A stretch of 64,000 bases of DNA, from the NCBI GenBank assembly GCA_006969745.1, contig CP030886.1, positions 2,143,234 through 2,207,233 on the forward strand, in the 5' to 3' direction. This document shows, one piece after another, positions 34,432 to 43,914 of this stretch; position 1 is the first letter of the stretch, and each line of letters begins with the position of its first letter. This stretch comes from Cytophagaceae bacterium (GTDB lineage Bacteria > Bacteroidota > Bacteroidia > Cytophagales > Cyclobacteriaceae). A program made the position numbers and the translations under genes. The notes beneath the pieces are model-generated. The model did not search any database, was not told the DNA's origin, and saw only the letters and a list, made by a program, of their open reading frames with translations.

Positions 34432-36882
34432 CTAAAAATCACAGCTTCCAATTGGAGATCCATCCGGGGCTTTTATTGGATTCGGTATTTCAAATTCATT
34501 CGGCTCTTCCATGAAACGATCGATCTGTGAAATGACATATCGGTAGTACGTTCCGTCATCATTACTTCTGCGATCTTTTCGCCCGTTGGCATATGCTCTC
34601 ACCTCCTTGATCTTCGCCATTGCTTTTGCTCTTACTTCGTCATATGCACGGTCGTTGATTGATAGATTCATTAGGTGATTCAGCATTTCCATCTCTACCA
34701 CTCTTTGAATGGTGCGATCTGTACCATTTGTCGATGGATTCATCCACACTGCTTTTATCATTCGATCCAAAACGGCATCTACTCCCGGCTGTTTGCTGTT
34801 TCTTGCTTTGAATGTCAGCAATCGATTGAAGCGATCTGGATTGAAGATGAAGCTAAATGGAACACTTGCAGCAGTTTCTATGGCAGCCAAATAATCGAAT
34901 GCAGGTCCTGTCTTTGATTGGAAAGTTTCTCTTGAGCGTGGATAGCCGAATGCTCGTGGCGGGATTTGACCAAGCAAGCTTTCCGGCAATCTTAGGTTTT
35001 CGACTTTCACCGTATTTATAAGAGCCTCAAGAGCACCCATTTGTTCGTCTGCTGACAGCATTTTGGTTACCACTTGATCTCCTCCTCTAAGTGCATAGCT
35101 ATAATTTAAGCCACCTATGAGCTTGGAGGTACCATCCACCTGATAGCGGTGGAATAAGTACATAGGAACCAAGACTTCTTCGATGGAGCTCATGGGCATA
35201 TTCGTTTGAATGGCCTTTTCAGAGAATTTGCCTAAGATGGCTCTTCTTATTTTCATCATTCGGTTTAATTCCACCGCAGCGTTTGTTCCATTGTCCCACA
35301 GGTGTGCTTCCGGGTGCAGGCCGCTCATGGGACGTGCATCCTGATCTGTGATGTATCTAAGGTCTTGGCTAAATGCATTTTCTAGAATTTGATTCAGTTT
35401 TTCACCATTCTCTCCGTCTGCAAAGTCGCTGTAACCGTAAGTGATGGTGACCTTGTCCCAATCACCAATTTTATCATCATATGCTTCACTTAGGTCGATA
35501 TTTCCCTGGTCATCCATCTTCACATATGGATGCGGATAGTCCATTACGGAAGCACGATTATTGACGCTTGCTGCAAAGTTGTGCGCTAGCCCCAGCGTAT
35601 GGCCTACTTCATGAGCAGAAAGCTGCCTCAATCGTGCCAATGCCATTTCTGTCATGGCGTTGGGTCGCTCATCGCCATTTTCATACGGCTGTAAAAGCCC
35701 GGTCGCAATCAGAAAATCCTGGCGAACGCGAAGTGACCCAAGGCTTACATGCCCTTTGATCATTTCTCCGGTACGTGGGTCTGTAATTCCACCACCGTAG
35801 CTCCAGCCACGCGTAGACCGATGTACCCATTGGATGACATTGTACCTCACATCCAATGGATGGGCACCTTCCGGCATTACTTTCACTTGGAAAGCATCTT
35901 TATATCCTGCAGCTTCAAAAGCTTGATTCCACCAGCTAGCACCCTCGATTAACGCGGAGCGTACAGGCTCAGGAGCACCTCTGTCTACGTAATAGATGAT
36001 TGGTTCTACTGCCTCACTTACTTCTGCATTTGGATTTTTCTTTTCAAGTCTATGACGAACGATGTATCGCTTTACCAGAGGATCTTCGATAGGTGTGGCA
36101 TAATCCTGATAGGAGATGTTGAAAAACCCTGAGCGTGGATCAAAGACCCGTGGCGTATAGTTGTTATCAGGTAATTCAATGAAGCTATGATGTGTGCGCA
36201 CAGTTACCGCATCGGGTGTTGGAGTTACGGATCTGAGCCACCAGCCTCGCGCATCACCACTGAAAGTGAGAATGGATTCAAACTCCGTGTTTTTAGGGAA
36301 GTTGAAAGTAGCGTCCATATAAATGGCGGACCGTGATTTGTCAATTGAAAAGCTTCCCTGATTGGAACCTCTTAGCCTGCCGCCTACGTCGTGTGAATCC
36401 CTCAGCAAGAAGTCAGTAATATCGATCAGGTACGAAGTGCTATTTTTTGATTTTATTTCAAAACCACCAATGACGGAGGTGGCGAAAGCCTCAGCAACTG
36501 ACTTCACCTCATCTTGATTATCGCTGATGGCTCTGTAATCGTAGTTTGGCTGAATAAGCAATAGCTTGTTTCCATGCTTCTCAAACTTCACCACTCTTTC
36601 ATTTCCAAGCTGACCTCTGTCCAGTCCAATGTCGTTAGAGCCAATTCCGGCAGCAAGAGAATTTACATATAAGAACTCTTGGCTCAATTTATCGACCTCA
36701 AGAAACATTCGGCCTGCTTCGTCATCATAGTAGAAATCGAAGTAGCCTTCTTGCTTCTGCATCTCAGTGGTAAATGATGCCAATGCATCTTCAGATGTTG
36801 AGGACGATGTGCTCGTAGATGGAGTCGTTGACTGGCAGCTAACCAGAATGAATAATAGTAAGGCTATTTTGCAGTATTGCAT
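34432..36882 (-). CDS. Zinc-dependent metalloprotease lipoprotein (DUF5117/DUF5118 type)
   Basis: An 816-residue protein starting with a lipoprotein signal (MQYCKIALLLFILVSC, LVSC lipobox). The zinc motif HEVGHTLGLAHN is near residue 422, of the metzincin HExxHxxGxxH form, and the residues before and after match the large Bacteroidota zinc-dependent metalloprotease family. I use the ATG at 36882; an open frame extending to 36945 would add a non-signal stretch and overlap the divergent hydrolase gene. It likely acts outside the cytoplasm, anchored in a membrane, but its protein substrate is unknown. It is monocistronic. Confidence 0.9.
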   Translation of the reverse strand: MQYCKIALLLFILVSCQSTTPSTSTSSSTSEDALASFTTEMQKQEGYFDFYYDDEAGRMFLEVDKLSQEFLYVNSLAAGIGSNDIGLDRGQLGNERVVKFEKHGNKLLLIQPNYDYRAISDNQDEVKSVAEAFATSVIGGFEIKSKNSTSYLIDITDFLLRDSHDVGGRLRGSNQGSFSIDKSRSAIYMDATFNFPKNTEFESILTFSGDARGWWLRSVTPTPDAVTVRTHHSFIELPDNNYTPRVFDPRSGFFNISYQDYATPIEDPLVKRYIVRHRLEKKNPNAEVSEAVEPIIYYVDRGAPEPVRSALIEGASWWNQAFEAAGYKDAFQVKVMPEGAHPLDVRYNVIQWVHRSTRGWSYGGGITDPRTGEMIKGHVSLGSLRVRQDFLIATGLLQPYENGDERPNAMTEMALARLRQLSAHEVGHTLGLAHNFAASVNNRASVMDYPHPYVKMDDQGNIDLSEAYDDKIGDWDKVTITYGYSDFADGENGEKLNQILENAFSQDLRYITDQDARPMSGLHPEAHLWDNGTNAAVELNRMMKIRRAILGKFSEKAIQTNMPMSSIEEVLVPMYLFHRYQVDGTSKLIGGLNYSYALRGGDQVVTKMLSADEQMGALEALINTVKVENLRLPESLLGQIPPRAFGYPRSRETFQSKTGPAFDYLAAIETAASVPFSFIFNPDRFNRLLTFKARNSKQPGVDAVLDRMIKAVWMNPSTNGTDRTIQRVVEMEMLNHLMNLSINDRAYDEVRAKAMAKIKEVRAYANGRKDRRSNDDGTYYRYVISQIDRFMEEPNEFEIPNPIKAPDGSPIGSCDF

Positions 36883-36932
36883 TTCATTATATTTAATGGC
36901 TAAACTTCTAAAAAGGAGCATAATATAAGACA

Positions 36933-37796
36933 TTGGTTTGGACAATCATCATAGTGATTCTATCAATCTACATTATCACCAATGTGGCGGCATATTTCTT
37001 ACAAGAAAGGTTTTTGTTCAAACCAGAGAAGCTACCTGCCGATTTTGAGTTTAAATATCCAAATCAGAAAAGCGTAGAACACAATTTGTATGTGGGTGAT
37101 GATGTGCGAATCAATGGGGTGCATTTCAGTATTCCAGAACCAAAAGGGGTTGTCCTTTATCTCAAAGGGAATTCACGCTCAATCAAAGGCTGGGGGAAAT
37201 TTGCTGTTGATTTCACGCGGTTGGGGTTTGACGTGGTGATGGTTGATTATCGAGGCTTTGGTAAGAGCATTGGACTGAGACGATCCGAGAAAGACATTAA
37301 GCATGATATGCAGCGAGTTTACGAAATTCTTAAAAGTCGAGTAGATGAAAAGTACATCACGATCTATGGTCGATCCATGGGTTCGGGCTTTGCTACAAAA
37401 CTGGCAAGTAATAACAATCCGCGCATGCTCATTCTGGAATCACCTTACTACAGTATGACGAAGATGGCCAAACGCTACATTCCATTTATGCCTGCATCAC
37501 TTATTTTGAAATACCCGCTGAGAACATACAAATGGATCAAATATGTGGATTGTCCCATTAAGATTATTCACGGTACCAAAGACAAGTTGATTCCATACAA
37601 ATCCAGTCTTGCCTTATCAAACATCAACCCGAAAGTTACTCGGCTATACTCCGTAATTGGTGGAGGTCACAATGACTTGTATACCCACGAGGAATATCAC
37701 CGAATGTTGGAAGAGATTGTAAAATCCGAGGAGTTAACGCCAATAAATCCGGATGAAACAAGTCTCTCATTTAAAAAGAAAGCCATAAAAGATTGA
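36933..37796 (+). CDS. Membrane-anchored alpha/beta hydrolase (paralogue 1)
   Basis: A 287-residue hydrolase of the BEM46/DUF1749-like group with one N-terminal membrane helix (residues 2-23). The nucleophile elbow is GRSMGSG; the acid is likely in GTKDKLIP and the histidine in GGGHNDL. The oxyanion motif is KGN in place of the usual HGN seen in the next gene. The start is a TTG at 36933 preceded by a good ribosome-binding site (AAAAGGAG, 36911-36918); no ATG lies near, and alignment with the paralogue supports this start. The next gene begins nine bases after the stop. Confidence 0.82.
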   Translation: MVWTIIIVILSIYIITNVAAYFLQERFLFKPEKLPADFEFKYPNQKSVEHNLYVGDDVRINGVHFSIPEPKGVVLYLKGNSRSIKGWGKFAVDFTRLGFDVVMVDYRGFGKSIGLRRSEKDIKHDMQRVYEILKSRVDEKYITIYGRSMGSGFATKLASNNNPRMLILESPYYSMTKMAKRYIPFMPASLILKYPLRTYKWIKYVDCPIKIIHGTKDKLIPYKSSLALSNINPKVTRLYSVIGGGHNDLYTHEEYHRMLEEIVKSEELTPINPDETSLSFKKKAIKD

Positions 37797-37805
37797 GTTC
37801 GGCAA

Positions 37806-38612
37806 ATGCTAAATACGATTAAAATTCTGTTCTTGACATTGCTAGGTCTATACCTGGCACTCGGACTACTCATCTATTTGCTTCAGGAGCGCCTGATATT
37901 TCTCCCCGAAGATTTGCCAAACGACTACAATTATTCATTTGACGCTAATTTTGATGAGCACTTTGTGACAATGGAGGATGGCGCCATCATTAATGCCCTG
38001 CATTTTACGCAGGAAAGTTCAAGAGGATTGATCGTCTACTTTCACGGAAATGCCGGTAACCTGGCACGCTGGGGTGAAATCGTTTATCCTTTTGTGGAAT
38101 TGGGATATGAAGTGTTTATCATGGACTACCGAGGATACGGAAAAAGCAGCGGAGAAAGAAATCAGAAGCGACTACTTTCTGATGCAGATGCGGTTTACAA
38201 ATATGCATTACAGCTAGAATCAGAAGAGAATATTGTGCTATTCGGTAGGTCGATTGGCTCTGCGTTTGCCAGCTATCTGGCGGGAAAAAACCAGCCGAAA
38301 ATGGTTATTCTTGAAACACCTTTCTTTAGTTTGAAAGATGTTGCCCGGGATGTCATTCCTATTTATCCGACAAAATTTCTATTGAGGTATAATTTCAAAA
38401 ACCACAAATCTTTAGAGGGTTGCAAATCACCTGTCTACATTTTTCATGGTACAGACGATGAGGTGGTTGATTACACCTCAGGGAAAAAGCTCTACGAAAG
38501 TCTGGACACCAAGCGTGCAGAGATGCACACGATAGATGGAGGTCATCACAATGACTTGTCCTCCTTTCCGTCCTACTGGGAAGCGATGAAAAAGGTGCTC
38601 AAAAATGAGTGA
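37806..38612 (+). CDS. Membrane-anchored alpha/beta hydrolase (paralogue 2)
   Basis: A 268-residue paralogue of the preceding protein with the same layout: an N-terminal helix followed by YLLQERLIFLPEDLP, HGN oxyanion motif (YFHGNAGN), nucleophile GRSIGSA, acid in GTDDEVV and histidine in GGHHNDL. All catalytic positions are intact. Homologues are serine hydrolases, often acyl-protein or lipid esterases, on the membrane surface. The 3' end overlaps the RNA ligase-like gene by eight bases. Gene order and likeness indicate a tandem duplication. Confidence 0.85.
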   Translation: MLNTIKILFLTLLGLYLALGLLIYLLQERLIFLPEDLPNDYNYSFDANFDEHFVTMEDGAIINALHFTQESSRGLIVYFHGNAGNLARWGEIVYPFVELGYEVFIMDYRGYGKSSGERNQKRLLSDADAVYKYALQLESEENIVLFGRSIGSAFASYLAGKNQPKMVILETPFFSLKDVARDVIPIYPTKFLLRYNFKNHKSLEGCKSPVYIFHGTDDEVVDYTSGKKLYESLDTKRAEMHTIDGGHHNDLSSFPSYWEAMKKVLKNE

Positions 38613-39138
38613 GTCGCTTTACTTCATTGCAGTACTTCCCCCTGCTATAATTCAGGACGAAATAACACAGCTCAAGTTAGAGATTGCTGAAAAGTATGGA
38701 AGCAAGCATGCTTTGAAATCACCTCCGCACATTACACTTCATATGCCATTCAAATGGAAGGATAAACGGATTGAAGAGTTGATGCAGGTCATGAAAATGC
38801 TTAACGGCCAACAAAAGTCATTCATGGTGGAGCTCAAAGATTTTGACTTCTTCGAACCTCGGGTAGTATTTGTGGATGTTGTGGAAAATGAACAATTAAG
38901 AGCACTCCAAAAAGAGGTAGTTGATGTTTGTAGAAAAAGCCTGAAGCTCGATAATGCCAATCACAAGGATCGTTCGTTTCATCCACATGTGACTATAGGG
39001 TTTCGTGACCTGAAAAAACCAATGTTTTATGAAGCAAGAAAAGCGTTTGAAAATCGTGAGGTTCGTTTTGAGTTTGAAGTTGACGAAATCACATTATTGA
39101 AACATGATGGAGCTATGTGGAATGTGGTCTTTTTTTGA
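38605..39138 (+). CDS. 2'-5' RNA ligase/cyclic phosphodiesterase-like protein (2H family)
   Basis: A 177-residue protein of the 2H phosphoesterase superfamily with both HxTx motifs: HITL in PPHITLHMPF (about residue 40) and HVTI in HPHVTIGF (about residue 131). Members cleave or join 2'-5' or 2',3'-cyclic phosphates in RNA or nucleotides. Substrate is not known. It overlaps the hydrolase gene and is followed within 12 bases by the TonB-C gene, so the four genes 36933-39561 look like one operon. Confidence 0.87.
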   Translation: MSESLYFIAVLPPAIIQDEITQLKLEIAEKYGSKHALKSPPHITLHMPFKWKDKRIEELMQVMKMLNGQQKSFMVELKDFDFFEPRVVFVDVVENEQLRALQKEVVDVCRKSLKLDNANHKDRSFHPHVTIGFRDLKKPMFYEARKAFENREVRFEFEVDEITLLKHDGAMWNVVFF

Positions 39139-39150
39139 TAGATTGTGCAT

Positions 39151-39561
39151 ATGAAAACACTTATTTCCATCTGTTTCTTTCTGGCATTTACCTATTCTTC
39201 TGCACAAAAAATTGACTCCATGAGCAGCAAGCATCCAGGTGCTTACACTTTGGTAGATGAGCCTGCATCTTATCCCGGAGGAATCGAAAAGCTATATAAA
39301 TATCTACGTTCAGAGTTGAATTATCCTAAAGATGCCCTGGCAGAAGGTGTGGAAGGCAGAGTCTTTGTCCAATTGATTGTGGAAAAAGATGGAGAACTAA
39401 CCAACCTACAGGTGGTAAAAGGTATTGGTGCCGGCTGTGACGAAGAGGCCATGAGAGTAATTGCTAAATCCTCTCCATGGAATCCGGGTCAAATTGATGG
39501 TAAACCTGTACGTCAAATTCTCATTCAGAACATTCTTTTCGGGCTGGATAATGGCCAATAA
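39151..39561 (+). CDS. Secreted TonB C-terminal domain protein
   Basis: A 136-residue protein with a signal peptide ending in YSSAQ and one TonB_C domain (YPKDALAEGVEGRVFVQLIVEKDG, ending in QILIQNILF). There is no membrane anchor or proline-rich linker, so it is a free periplasmic TonB-C domain, common in Bacteroidota and of uncertain function, rather than a working energy transducer. I start at the ATG at 39151; a GTG two codons earlier is less likely. It is the last gene of the hydrolase/2H operon. Confidence 0.82.
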   Translation: MKTLISICFFLAFTYSSAQKIDSMSSKHPGAYTLVDEPASYPGGIEKLYKYLRSELNYPKDALAEGVEGRVFVQLIVEKDGELTNLQVVKGIGAGCDEEAMRVIAKSSPWNPGQIDGKPVRQILIQNILFGLDNGQ

Positions 39562-39566
39562 GGCAA

Positions 39567-40052
39567 CTAATCCCACTCAAACACTTGCGTATCTTCGCCT
39601 TTATATAGTCGGGCGCTTTTTACATCATCAAAAGCTCTGAAATGGACCAGGTTTTCCTGATCTCCCCACACCTCATGTAGCACGCTGTTCCAAACCTTTA
39701 CATGCTCCAGCTTCTTTACTTTTTCTATCTCAATGTAGCACCACATCACATCTTCTTCCTTTTCAGCTCCTATCCAGTTGAGTTCATACTCCCGATCCTT
39801 TGCATCCCATAGTTTCAACCTCCCGAGTATATAAGGTTCAAGGTTTTTAATCACGAAATCCCAATTTTCCTCTTTCGTAATATCCAGCTTTTCGTTGCCA
39901 CTGTAGGCCTGCAACGCCATCTCTAAATCATCAAGAAAAATGCGCATGCTGATCTGGATGGCTTTCTTGTCTTCCTTGTATTTGATGTCAGATACACTGA
40001 CGTGAAATGGATGGACCAATGACTGGAAAATGATAAGGGCTGTTGTAATCAT
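39567..40052 (-). CDS. DUF6702 family protein
   Basis: A 161-residue protein with a short hydrophobic N-terminus (ITTALIIFQSLVHPFHVSVSDI) that begins directly with the typical HPFHVS segment of DUF6702. The rest is a beta-rich domain without recognised catalytic residues, probably periplasmic. It is divergent from the HupE/UreJ-like gene, a neighbourhood repeated in many Bacteroidota, with an M1 peptidase next. Function is unknown; a joint role in metal or protein handling is only a guess from context. Confidence 0.75.
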   Translation of the reverse strand: MITTALIIFQSLVHPFHVSVSDIKYKEDKKAIQISMRIFLDDLEMALQAYSGNEKLDITKEENWDFVIKNLEPYILGRLKLWDAKDREYELNWIGAEKEEDVMWCYIEIEKVKKLEHVKVWNSVLHEVWGDQENLVHFRAFDDVKSARLYKGEDTQVFEWD

Positions 40053-40156
40053 GATTCAAATCTAGGCAAAAGGCGTGCCTCACGTCAATACCGTTCATCA
40101 AATCGTAGGTGTTCGTAAATCTGCGGATCAATTCCTTGTTTTATATTCGCTACCCC

Positions 40157-40744
40157 ATGAGTGAGTTTAGATTGTATTACGGGCTGGGATTTGATCATAT
40201 TTTAGACGTCAATGGCTATGATCATATCCTTTTTGTCATTGTACTTTGTGCGCTTTACCAGTCTACTGACTGGAAAAAAGTATTAATCCTGATTACGGCC
40301 TTTACCATCGGTCATTCCATCACGCTGGCCATGGCTACTATGCGCATCATCAAGATAAACGCAGACCTGATCGAGTTTTTGATCCCAGTCACTATTCTCA
40401 TCACGGCTATTTCAAATCTATTTACCAAAGAAGATCGCATCGCAGAAGGGAAAATCTGGAGAAATTATGGCTATGCGGGCTTTTTCGGATTGATCCATGG
40501 CCTGGGCTTTTCAAACTACCTCAGAGCATTACTTGGAAACGATGAGACAATCATCTTACAGCTTTTTGCCTTTAATGTAGGATTAGAGGTAGGTCAAATA
40601 ATAATCGTTGGAATATTTATGGCAGTTAGTTTCATTTTCGTCGGATTAGGCGGTATCAGCAGAAAGGATTGGAAGATGATCGTTTCTTCGGCAGTAGGCG
40701 GAATCGCACTCATGCTAATGCTGGATACAAATTACTTAAACTAG
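40157..40744 (+). CDS. HupE/UreJ-like membrane protein
   Basis: A 195-residue protein with about six membrane helices. It begins with the G.DHILDVNGYDHILF histidine/aspartate motif typical of HupE/UreJ-like permeases, followed by TAFTIGHSITL and GLIHGLGFSN, also conserved. HupE/UreJ proteins are linked to nickel entry; the Bacteroidota versions near DUF6702 have no proven substrate. I use the ATG at 40157, because the upstream open frame to 40109 adds a poor extension before the conserved start. Confidence 0.82.
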   Translation: MSEFRLYYGLGFDHILDVNGYDHILFVIVLCALYQSTDWKKVLILITAFTIGHSITLAMATMRIIKINADLIEFLIPVTILITAISNLFTKEDRIAEGKIWRNYGYAGFFGLIHGLGFSNYLRALLGNDETIILQLFAFNVGLEVGQIIIVGIFMAVSFIFVGLGGISRKDWKMIVSSAVGGIALMLMLDTNYLN

Positions 40745-40767
40745 AATATCATTAATTAAACATAACT

Positions 40768-43014
40768 ATGAAGAATAGCTTTCTATTAATCGTGGCGTTT
40801 TTGGTCGGATCAGTGACCTTGGCTCAGGATCAAAAACAAAAAGACACAGAATGGGAACAGAAGTTTGAGCAGCTGGGAACCATGCTGCCAACCCCAAATG
40901 TGTATCGGACAGCTTCCGGAGCTCCGGGGCATCAGTATTGGCAGCAAAAGGCCGATTACAAAATGAAAATTGTGTTGGACGACAACAACCAGACCATTAC
41001 TGGTAGTGAGAGCATCACCTATTATAACAACTCTCCTGATGACCTGGAGTACCTATGGGTACAGTTGGATCAAAACATGCGAGCGAGGGATTCTGATTCT
41101 CCGCTCATTGGAAGAAATAGCATGAGAGATACTTTGAGTGCTTTTGCAGTTTTCAGATTGACTGGAGATAATGACTATGACGGTGGCTTCAAAATCAAAT
41201 CCGTTAAGAGTGGAGGGAAGGACATGACCTACATCATTAACAAAACCATGATGAGGATTGATCTTGCCAAACCATTAAAGTCCGGTGAGAATATGTCATT
41301 CAGTATCGACTGGATGTACAACATCAACAATCGAATGACAGATGGTGGCCGATCAGGACTTGAATATTTCGAGGAAGAAGATAACTACTTGTATACTATC
41401 GCACAGTTCTTCCCAAGAATGGCAGTATACATAGACAATGAAGGGTGGCAAAATAAGCAGTTCCTTGGAAGAGGAGAGTTTGCACTTACATTCGGTGATT
41501 ACGAAGTAGACTTAACTGTTCCTTCTGATTTCATAGTAGGTGCAACAGGAATGCTACAAAACCCGGGGGAGGTTCTTTCTGCTGAGCAGATGGAGCGCTT
41601 TGAGCAAGCCAAAAAGAGCTACGAAAAGCCTGTCATAATAGTGACCGAAAAAGAAGCCAAGAAAAACGAAAAAACAAAAGCAAAAGGTACTAAAACCTGG
41701 AAGTTTAAGGCTGAAAACGTAAGAGACTATGCTTTCTGTGCTTCAAGGAAATTCATCTGGGATGCTATGGCAGTAAAACTCAGTGAAGGAAATGAGCCAA
41801 TGGCCATGTCTTACTATCCAAAAGAAGGCAATCCTTTGTGGGAAGAATTCTCCACTTTGGCAGTAAAGCAAACACTTGAGACATATTCAAAATTCACTAT
41901 TGAATACACTTATCCGGTAGCTATTTCAGTTCATACCGCTTCGATAGGAATGGAGTATCCGATGATTTGCTTCAACTACGGAAGACCTGATCCTGATGGA
42001 ACATATTCTGATGGCAAAAAGCATGGTATGATCTCTGTAATCATTCACGAAGTTGGTCACAACTTCTTCCCGATGATCATCAACTCTGATGAGCGCCAGT
42101 GGACATGGATGGATGAAGGTTTAAACACGTTCGTTCAGTACCTGACGGAACAAGAATTTGATGATAATTACCTCGATTATGAATATCCTTCGAGAAGAGG
42201 TCCTGCTGCAAACATTGTTCCTTACATGAGTGGTGAAAGAGGTTTAGTAAGACCTATTATGACAAACTCAGAGCAAATCAGACAGTTTGGAAATAATGCT
42301 TACGCAAAGCCGGCCACTGCCTTAAATGTCCTTAGAACAACAGTAATGGGTCCTGAGCTGTTTGACAAAGCATTCAAAACCTATGCAGAGAGGTGGGCAT
42401 TCAAGCACCCGACACCAGCTGACCTGTTTCGTACAATGGAAGATGCTTCTGCGGTAGATTTGGATTGGTTCTGGAGGGGCTGGTTCTACGGCACAGACTA
42501 TGTAGACGTAGATCTTTCCAATGTGAGATGGTTCCAGATGCAAACGGAGGAAAATGGCCTTGAAACCCGAAATATTAAAGGGGCAGGTCAGGGAATAGAT
42601 GGAAACAACGATGGTAAAAAAGACTTTGGAAGTGACCCACAACCATTCGTATTTCAGGAATGGACCGGAGGCTTAGGCGAATACCGTCAATCACTGGATC
42701 AGGACAAAATCAAGCAGTCTGCAAACGGCAAAAATTTCTATGAGCTTACTTTTAAAAACAAGGGAGGTCTGGTAACGCCAATTTTGATTCAGTGGACATA
42801 TGTCGATGGCTCAGTAGAATTGCAAAAAATACCTGCTGAAATCTGGAAGATTAATGAAAAAGAAGTGACAAAAGTTTTCATGAAAGACAAAGAAGTTGCT
42901 AAAATTGTGATCGATCCGGATCAGATGACTGCAGATGCCTATACGGATAACAATGTGTTCCCAAGGGCAGACGAAGGTGACCGTTTTGAGCAGTTTAAAG
43001 AAGGAAAAGACTGA
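40768..43014 (+). CDS. M1-family (gluzincin) aminopeptidase-like metallopeptidase
   Basis: A 748-residue secreted protein with a signal peptide ending near LAQ (residue 20), an N-terminal beta saddle domain, and a gluzincin catalytic domain. The zinc site is HEVGH (427-431) and the third ligand glutamate 450 lies in WMDEGLNTF. The exopeptidase motif GMEYP (about 394-398) stands for the GAMEN motif of M1 enzymes. It probably trims peptides in the periplasm or outside the cell. It starts 23 bases after the HupE-like gene and ends at a strong terminator. Confidence 0.92.
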   Translation: MKNSFLLIVAFLVGSVTLAQDQKQKDTEWEQKFEQLGTMLPTPNVYRTASGAPGHQYWQQKADYKMKIVLDDNNQTITGSESITYYNNSPDDLEYLWVQLDQNMRARDSDSPLIGRNSMRDTLSAFAVFRLTGDNDYDGGFKIKSVKSGGKDMTYIINKTMMRIDLAKPLKSGENMSFSIDWMYNINNRMTDGGRSGLEYFEEEDNYLYTIAQFFPRMAVYIDNEGWQNKQFLGRGEFALTFGDYEVDLTVPSDFIVGATGMLQNPGEVLSAEQMERFEQAKKSYEKPVIIVTEKEAKKNEKTKAKGTKTWKFKAENVRDYAFCASRKFIWDAMAVKLSEGNEPMAMSYYPKEGNPLWEEFSTLAVKQTLETYSKFTIEYTYPVAISVHTASIGMEYPMICFNYGRPDPDGTYSDGKKHGMISVIIHEVGHNFFPMIINSDERQWTWMDEGLNTFVQYLTEQEFDDNYLDYEYPSRRGPAANIVPYMSGERGLVRPIMTNSEQIRQFGNNAYAKPATALNVLRTTVMGPELFDKAFKTYAERWAFKHPTPADLFRTMEDASAVDLDWFWRGWFYGTDYVDVDLSNVRWFQMQTEENGLETRNIKGAGQGIDGNNDGKKDFGSDPQPFVFQEWTGGLGEYRQSLDQDKIKQSANGKNFYELTFKNKGGLVTPILIQWTYVDGSVELQKIPAEIWKINEKEVTKVFMKDKEVAKIVIDPDQMTADAYTDNNVFPRADEGDRFEQFKEGKD

Positions 43015-43050
43015 CACGTCTAAAAAGAAACACAACCAACCTAAACTAAA

Positions 43051-43078
43051 GGGAGACCGCATATGGTCTCCTTTTTTT
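43051..43078 (+). terminator. Intrinsic terminator after the M1 peptidase
   Basis: GGAGACC (43052-43058) pairs with GGTCTCC (43065-43071) around a six-base loop, followed by seven T. It lies 37 bases after the stop codon. Confidence 0.9.
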
Positions 43079-43096
43079 ATTCCTATATTTATTGAT

Positions 43097-43912
43097 ATGA
43101 AAACGACCACTATGAAAAACCTAATTAGCATATTCCTGGTAATGGTACTTCTGGCCTCATGCAAAACGGGATCATCTGGCTCCGAAAGCACAGACACAGC
43201 AGAAGATGGAGGAGAATATGTAGAGTACAATAACCCTCCTGCAGAAGGATTTAATCAAGAAGGATCTGATCTGCTGGCGACACTATTGGCAGATAAGGCC
43301 ATGCTTGCAATGGGAGGCCGAAAGGCATGGGACAATACAAGATATATCAGTTGGAATTTCTTTGGGCGAAGAAAGCATATTTGGGATAAGACAACCGGAG
43401 ATGTAAGGATAGAAGTGCCGGAAAACAAGCTTACGATTCTCATGAACATCAACACAAGAGAAGGAAAAGTGATGAAGGAAGGTGAGTTGATGACTGATTC
43501 GCTTGATTATTATTTGGACAGAGGATATGGCATGTGGGTAAACGATTCTTATTGGCTGGTAATGCCATTTAAATTGAAAGACTCTGGCGTAACGCTAAAA
43601 TATTTACGAGAGGATACAACCATGACTGGTGAAAGTGCAGATGTGGTAAGTCTCTCTTTTGAGAACGTCGGAGTCACACCGCAAAACATATACGAAGTAT
43701 GGGTAGATACAGACTCAAAACTCATTACACAATGGGCATACTATCCGGATTCTTCTGCATTAGAACCCCAGTTTATTACTCCATGGGCCGATTACAATAA
43801 GTACGGGGAAATTTGGCTGGCCGGAAACAGAGGCAAATATGAGTTGTCAGAAATACAAGTAATGGAAACAGTTCCTGAGGGTACATTTTCAGAGTTTGAA
43901 CTGACTCAATAG
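43097..43912 (+). CDS. Predicted lipoprotein, DUF6503-like
   Basis: A 271-residue protein with a lipoprotein signal (FLVMVLLASC, LASC lipobox). The mature part (about residues 60-270) is beta-rich with AMGGRKAWDNTRYISW and W.DKTTGDVRIE, similar to the large group of Bacteroidota lipoproteins related to DUF6503 and distantly LolA-like. I use the ATG at 43097; the upstream open frame runs through the terminator and the end of the M1 gene. The histidine kinase gene follows three bases after the stop, so they are probably co-transcribed. Confidence 0.72.
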   Translation: MKTTTMKNLISIFLVMVLLASCKTGSSGSESTDTAEDGGEYVEYNNPPAEGFNQEGSDLLATLLADKAMLAMGGRKAWDNTRYISWNFFGRRKHIWDKTTGDVRIEVPENKLTILMNINTREGKVMKEGELMTDSLDYYLDRGYGMWVNDSYWLVMPFKLKDSGVTLKYLREDTTMTGESADVVSLSFENVGVTPQNIYEVWVDTDSKLITQWAYYPDSSALEPQFITPWADYNKYGEIWLAGNRGKYELSEIQVMETVPEGTFSEFELTQ

Positions 43913-43914
43913 AG

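Noticed and set aside
36883..36945. Extension of the metalloprotease to an upstream ATG
   Set aside because: It adds a non-signal stretch and overlaps the divergent hydrolase; the ATG at 36882 gives a good lipoprotein signal.
40057..40064. Minus-strand TAGATTTG as a promoter of the DUF6702 gene
   Set aside because: It is an exact -7 match with a TTG 21 bases away, but transcription would begin at or inside the ATG, giving a leaderless mRNA; too uncertain to list.
42935..43096. Extension of the DUF6503-like lipoprotein upstream
   Set aside because: The frame would run back through a strong terminator and the end of the M1 peptidase gene.
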